Shown here piece after piece: positions 6,843-9,358 of a DNA stretch of 9,358 bases (positions are counted from its first letter, which is position 1; each line of letters opens with the position of its first letter). This stretch comes from Candidatus Bathyarchaeota archaeon. Its GTDB lineage: Archaea > Thermoproteota > Bathyarchaeia > Bathyarchaeales > Bathycorpusculaceae. The notes beneath the pieces were generated by a model that did no database searches, was not told the DNA's origin, and saw only the letters and a list, made by a program, of their open reading frames with translations. The stretch is taken from the NCBI GenBank assembly GCA_030627225.1, contig DAOUSM010000021.1:1-9358 (forward strand), in the 5' to 3' direction. The translations under genes and the position numbers were made by a program.

Positions 6843-7124
6843 ATGAAGGTTAAAATATTGAAGAGAACTTCGAATGAGCTTAAAATAGAAGTTGAGGGTG
6901 CTGGGCACACCCTTTGTAATCTGTTACAAAAAAGGCTTTTGGAAGATGAAAACGTGGAGTTAGCGAGCTATGACATACCGCACCCTTTGGCCTCAAATTC
7001 CATAATTTATGTCTGTACGAAAGGTGATGTGAAACCCGAAGAAGCTTTGCGAAAGGCTGTGGAAAGAGCACATCAAATGAACAAGGAATTTAGTAAAGAA
7101 TTCAAGAAAGCCCTTAAACCCTGA
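6843..7124 (+). CDS. rpoL: DNA-directed RNA polymerase subunit L (Rpo11)
   Basis: Small assembly subunit of archaeal RNA polymerase, homologue of eukaryotic Rpb11/AC19 and of part of the bacterial alpha subunit. It pairs with subunit D to nucleate polymerase assembly. The 93 residues show the alpha-motif VEGAGHTLCNLLQKRLLED (about 17-35), then VELASYDIPHPL (about 38-49), a second strand SIIYVCTKGDVKPEEALRKA, and a C-terminal helix. Cys replaces the more common Gly or Leu in HTLxNLL, a mild variation. A GGAAAGGGG ribosome site ends about 8 bases before the ATG at 6843. The end overlaps by 11 bases the 3' end of the convergent RNase III-like gene, so full-length transcripts from both sides would be antisense to each other. 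Identity sure. Confidence 0.95.
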   Translation: MKVKILKRTSNELKIEVEGAGHTLCNLLQKRLLEDENVELASYDIPHPLASNSIIYVCTKGDVKPEEALRKAVERAHQMNKEFSKEFKKALKP

Positions 7125-7506
7125 TTCTGTCTTTTATTGTGACAAGTAACTGGCTGAAGCCGCTAACAGAATCTTCGGCTTTTTCAAGAATTTCAACGCT
7201 CTCTTCTAAAGTTATGTGGTTGCAAAGCCAAGCATAAACAATCAATGCTTCTGCAGCATCTGCCAATTTATGCCGAGTCATCCTTGATGGCATATGTTTC
7301 CTCAACCCAGCTTTTTTGAACGCTTCTGAAAGCACATGCCCCTTGACTTTTGCACCTGATGGCTGTCCCTTCTTTCTTGATAAGGCTAGAGAGTAAACAA
7401 AGTTTATGTAGGCGTCTCCAAGGGATGCCAATTTACGGTCTGTCAATACTTCAGCTAAATCTTTATGAGTTTTAAAGAAAGAGGATGTTTCACAATGCTT
7501 TTTCAA
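7114..7506 (-). CDS. Single-domain RNase III-like protein (Ribonucleas_3_2 type)
   Basis: A 130-residue all-helical protein resembling the RNase III catalytic domain without a double-strand RNA-binding domain, like the Pyrococcus furiosus family that Pfam names Ribonucleas_3_2. LASLGDAYINFVYSLALSR (26-44) corresponds to the RNase III signature, with D31. KLADAAEALIVYAWL (80-94) supplies the D-x-x-E pair, D83 and E86. The first signature acidic residue, four before the LGD aspartate, is Ala27 here, so cleavage activity is not assured; a structural or RNA-binding role is possible. The TTG start at 7506 is supported by a strong GGAGG (7520-7516 on the minus strand) nine bases upstream. It faces rpoL and overlaps its last 11 bases, and is divergent from the APH-like kinase gene. 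Family fairly sure, catalysis inferred. Confidence 0.72.
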   Translation of the reverse strand: MKKHCETSSFFKTHKDLAEVLTDRKLASLGDAYINFVYSLALSRKKGQPSGAKVKGHVLSEAFKKAGLRKHMPSRMTRHKLADAAEALIVYAWLCNHITLEESVEILEKAEDSVSGFSQLLVTIKDRIRV

Positions 7507-7591
7507 AGTTGAATTCCTCCGGATTACGGTATTTTATATTCGTTACATTTTTAACTTGTAATTGTTACTTTCCTTTTTGGTGGGTTTCTTG
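7507..7591. promoter_or_regulatory. Divergent promoter region between RNase III-like and APH-like genes
   Basis: This AT-rich 85-base segment separates two genes pointing away from each other. On the plus strand TTTTATATT (7532-7540) is a TATA-like box, predicting transcription near 7562 and a roughly 30-base leader to the TTG at 7592. On the minus strand TTAAAAAT (7554-7547) could drive the RNase III-like gene, giving a leader that includes its GGAGG site at 7520-7516. A short inverted repeat, TTACA (7543-7547) and TGTAA (7557-7561), lies between the two boxes and could be an operator. The assignments are by eye. Confidence 0.45.
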
Positions 7592-8680
7592 TTGAGGTTG
7601 AAGGTTGAGCGAGTGGAGGAGTATCTTTCAAGCGTTTATAAAGCCCCTGTGAAGGTCTCTCGTGTTGTCCCTTTGAGTGGTGAGGGCTTGGCGGATTTGA
7701 AAGGCTTTGGTTATGGTGTGCCTTACTTTATTGAGTTTAGTGTTGGCGGCGAGGTTAAGCGTGTTGTTTTGGAGACTATGCGGCCTGAAGGCTTTGGACA
7801 TGATCATTTTTCTGATAGGGCCGCTGTCTTGCTTTGGCAGCACTCTGCCTTTAATAAGTTGCCTAAACATGTGCGCTCTGTTGATGTTGGCGCCTTTGCG
7901 AGTGATGGTGAAACTTTGAGGTCTCTGGGAGACTGTTGCGAGTTTTTCATTTTAACTGAATATGTCGGCGATAGCTTGCTCTATCATTATGATTTGGATC
8001 GCATCAAAGAAACTGGTGATTTGACAGGCTTGGATGAAGAGCGTTGTGTGGCTTTATCCGATTATCTGGTGGGCATTCATTCCGTGAAAAAAGAGGCACC
8101 TAGGCTCTATTTTAGACGAATTCGCGATTTGGTCGGCCATGGTGAATGCGTTTTCGGGTTAACCGACAGCTATCCAAGCGGTTTAGAATATGTTGATGAG
8201 AAGTTTTTTGTTGATCTTGAAAAGATGTGTGTGGAGTGGCGTTGGCGGCTTAAGCGTAAGGCACATAGGCTGTCGCAGGTGCATGGGGATTTTCATCCGT
8301 GGAATGTCATGTTCAGGCAGGGACTAGACTTCATAGTTTTGGACCGTAGTAGGGGTGAGTGGGGTGAACCCGCCGATGATGTAACCGCTATGACGATAAA
8401 TTACATTTTCTATTCTTTGCAGGCCTTTGGCGGGATGGAAGATGGGCCTTTTCTGAGGTTGTTTTTGCTTTTTTGGAGGAATTATCTGGACAGGAGCGGT
8501 GATGAGGAGATTTTGAGTGTTGTGCAGCCTTTTTATGCTTGGCGCAGCCTTGTTGTGGCTTCGCCCTTATGGTATCCGAACTTGTCTGTTGATGTTCGCA
8601 AGAAGATTTTCCGTTTCGCCCGTAAGGTGCTGAAGGCTAAGAAATTTGACTATGAGGATGTTGAGTCTTATCTTAAGTAG
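7592..8680 (+). CDS. APH-type phosphotransferase (aminoglycoside phosphotransferase-fold kinase)
   Basis: Small-molecule or sugar kinase of the APH/choline-kinase fold; the substrate is unknown, and resistance should not be assumed. The catalytic loop HGDFHPWN (from H231, with D233 and N238) is the Brenner-type motif, and LDRSRGEWGEPADD holds the metal-binding D251 in place of the usual DWE/DFD. The C-terminal half is helical, with aromatic-rich segments (NYIFYSLQAF and FYAWRSLVVASPLWYP). The N-lobe strand reads VKRVVLETMRPEGFGHDH; the expected ATP-anchoring Lys is not obvious and a Glu occupies the likely place. The start is uncertain: the frame is open from 7562, with TTG at 7592 preferred because GGTGGG (7579-7584) is well placed; TTG 7598 and GTG 7613 are possible. 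The coding strand is strikingly G/T-rich compared with genes to the left, and the motif set recalls bacterial phosphotransferases, so transfer is conceivable. Fold sure. Confidence 0.82.
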   Translation: MRLKVERVEEYLSSVYKAPVKVSRVVPLSGEGLADLKGFGYGVPYFIEFSVGGEVKRVVLETMRPEGFGHDHFSDRAAVLLWQHSAFNKLPKHVRSVDVGAFASDGETLRSLGDCCEFFILTEYVGDSLLYHYDLDRIKETGDLTGLDEERCVALSDYLVGIHSVKKEAPRLYFRRIRDLVGHGECVFGLTDSYPSGLEYVDEKFFVDLEKMCVEWRWRLKRKAHRLSQVHGDFHPWNVMFRQGLDFIVLDRSRGEWGEPADDVTAMTINYIFYSLQAFGGMEDGPFLRLFLLFWRNYLDRSGDEEILSVVQPFYAWRSLVVASPLWYPNLSVDVRKKIFRFARKVLKAKKFDYEDVESYLK

Positions 8681-8690
8681 CGCATGCGCT
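8679..8690. repeat. 12-base GC-rich palindrome between convergent gene ends
   Basis: AGCGCATGCGCT is a perfect palindrome that begins inside the stop codon of the APH-like gene and ends one base before the stop of the convergent DUF3795 gene. It is too short for a strong hairpin and has no T-tract on the plus side, so it is not a classic terminator, but its position exactly between two convergent 3' ends is suggestive. Confidence 0.3.
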
Positions 8691-8691
8691 G

Positions 8692-9159
8692 TCAAGTCTG
8701 CCATGGAACGCGTGTATCAGCGTACACCACGCCGCGTTTGGCTCTTTCCTCTTGTTCTTTAACCCATTTCTCTAGGCCTATTTTTTGTAGGCGTTTTCCG
8801 TCTTGGATTAGGGTTGGGTAATGTTCTGCTAGGGCTTGGATAAGTTTGCATGGGTATTCTTTGCATTGTGTGCAGATTTCTATGCTTTTTTGTTTGGCGC
8901 ATTTGCGGATTTTGCATTCTGGTGGTCCGCCGCCTGTTCTACACGTGCAGTCTAGGTCGACTAGTTTTTGGAGGAGTTGCCAGAATGGTGGAAACGTTTC
9001 TTTTAGGTCTGGAACGTATTGGTACCAGTTGTCCATTCTTTCTTCGTGGAGGCTTCTTTGTAGTTGGCGTGCTTGTTTTGGTATGCGGTTGCGGTTGGCA
9101 CATAATCCGCAGTATAGGCCGCAGTAGGCTACATGGCGAAGTAGGTTTCGGTTTGTCAT
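8692..9159 (-). CDS. DUF3795 family cysteine-rich protein
   Basis: A 155-residue protein of the DUF3795 family, common in archaea and anaerobic bacteria and of unknown function. It has ten cysteines in the family layout: YCGLYCGLC near the N-terminus (C13, C17, C20), a central cluster CTC...PPEC..RKC (C71, C73, C82, C87), and CTQCKEYPC (C96, C99, C104). The pattern suggests zinc or Fe-S binding, which is inference. No signal peptide or membrane segment is seen, so it is likely cytosolic. The start is the ATG at 9159. No Shine-Dalgarno lies before it, but a TATA-like TATTTATC (9188-9181 on the minus strand) is centred about 26 bases upstream, as expected for a leaderless transcript. It converges on the APH-like kinase with an 11-base gap. 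Its coding strand is A/C-rich, opposite in bias to that neighbour. Confidence 0.8.
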   Translation of the reverse strand: MTNRNLLRHVAYCGLYCGLCANRNRIPKQARQLQRSLHEERMDNWYQYVPDLKETFPPFWQLLQKLVDLDCTCRTGGGPPECKIRKCAKQKSIEICTQCKEYPCKLIQALAEHYPTLIQDGKRLQKIGLEKWVKEQEERAKRGVVYADTRVPWQT

Positions 9160-9180
9160 ATTTACTGGTAGGGATTAAAG

Positions 9181-9191
9181 GATAAATAGGG
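9181..9191. promoter_or_regulatory. AT-rich TATA-like box, probably serving the DUF3795 gene
   Basis: GATAAATAGGG on the plus strand reads as TATTTATC on the minus strand (9188-9181). The minus-strand reading sits about 26 bases before the DUF3795 ATG, the standard distance for a leaderless archaeal transcript. The plus-strand reading ATAAATA could also serve the small gene beginning near 9225. Only about 65 bases separate the two starts, so a shared or bidirectional promoter is plausible. Confidence 0.45.
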
Positions 9192-9224
9192 TTTTGCCTA
9201 TCTTTGTGTTTGTGGTGTTTGTGT

Positions 9225-9338
9225 TTGGATGCTGAATCTGTCAAGGATTTGGAGAGAACTCTTAAGGAGATAGGGTATTCCGTTAGAGCTGTTGAGGAAA
9301 TTTTGAAATGGTATGAGGAAAATAGTTCTGATAGATGA
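9225..9338 (+). CDS. Small helical protein, 37 residues, unrecognised
   Basis: I do not recognise this protein. It is below the usual gene-finder length but looks like real coding sequence. From a TTG at 9225 it encodes about 37 residues rich in Glu, Lys and Leu, reading as two amphipathic helices (SVKDLERTLKEI and RAVEEILKWYEEN) separated by a GYS turn, and ending in SSDR. The frame is open back to 9186, but the upstream part is Cys/Leu-rich from a GTTTGTG-like low-complexity stretch and is unlikely to be translated. A GTGGTG about seven bases before the TTG is a weak ribosome site. The stop TGA overlaps an ATG (ATGA, 9335-9338), the usual mark of a coupled downstream gene. It may be a small helical partner of the next protein. 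TTG at 9219 is an alternative start. Confidence 0.5.
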   Translation: MDAESVKDLERTLKEIGYSVRAVEEILKWYEENSSDR

Positions 9339-9358
9339 GTATGGTGAAGGGCGTCTAC
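9335..9358 (+). CDS. Start of a downstream gene cut by the window edge
   Basis: An ATG at 9335 overlaps the stop of the small ORF as ATGA and opens a frame reading MSMVKGVY to the end of the window; ATG 9341 is an in-frame alternative. Eight codons are too few to identify a product. The support is the ATGA overlap, a pattern this window also uses as GTGA at two other junctions. Confidence 0.35.

Noticed and set aside
7592..8680. Antibiotic resistance determinant
   Set aside because: The APH fold covers many metabolic kinases; nothing in the sequence or its neighbours points to an antibiotic substrate.
8850..9185. 111-codon plus-strand frame with hydrophobic and Cys-rich residues that might look like a membrane protein
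   Set aside because: It is the reverse of the DUF3795 gene, whose cysteine motifs are conserved; the hydrophobicity follows from the T/G-rich plus strand.
9204..9227. GTTTGTG-like repeats as a tandem repeat or CRISPR-like unit
   Set aside because: Only an irregular low-complexity G/T stretch of about 25 bases, with no unit of constant length and no spacers.

Overview
This window is almost certainly from an archaeal chromosome. It carries archaeal-type ribosomal protein L10e (uL16), the single archaeal Dph2, the exosome cap subunit Csl4 and RNA polymerase subunit L. Starts are often GTG or TTG, Shine-Dalgarno motifs are present, and AT-rich TATA-like boxes sit upstream of several units. The mix (PEP synthase, METTL5-type methylase, a Pyrococcus-like single-domain RNase III relative, a DUF3795 protein) would suit a mesophilic or moderately thermophilic TACK-group lineage such as Bathyarchaeia. 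That placement is inference; nothing here proves it.

Left part (1-3655): a short dCTP deaminase-family gene, then a promoter and a two-gene unit, rpl10e-ppsA, joined by a 4-base GTGA stop/start overlap. A ribosomal protein is thereby tied to the gluconeogenic enzyme phosphoenolpyruvate synthase.

Middle part (3721-7124): a tightly packed translation and RNA-metabolism cluster on the plus strand. It holds dph2 (diphthamide on EF2), a METTL5-like RNA N6-adenine methylase starting inside dph2, a HicB-like/DinB-like fusion coupled by another GTGA overlap, csl4 and rpoL. The fusion protein is the odd member. A single-domain RNase III-like gene (7114-7506, minus) converges on rpoL and overlaps its last 11 bases.

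Right part (7507-9358): a divergent promoter region feeds the RNase III-like gene leftward and an APH-type phosphotransferase rightward. The kinase converges on a cysteine-rich DUF3795 gene, which looks leaderless. Across another AT-rich box lies a 37-residue helical small ORF, whose stop overlaps (ATGA) the start of a gene cut off by the window edge. Base composition here differs sharply from the left end: the kinase coding strand is G/T-rich, whereas the dCTP deaminase-like and DUF3795 coding strands are A/C-rich.

The window has no tRNA, rRNA, CRISPR array or insertion sequence that I can see, and no gene-free stretch longer than about 125 bases. I see no clear new defence or mobile system. 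The best leads are the HicB-DinB fusion inside the RNA cluster, the RNase III-like neighbour of the exosome/RNAP genes, the small ORF at the right edge, and the local strand-composition switches.
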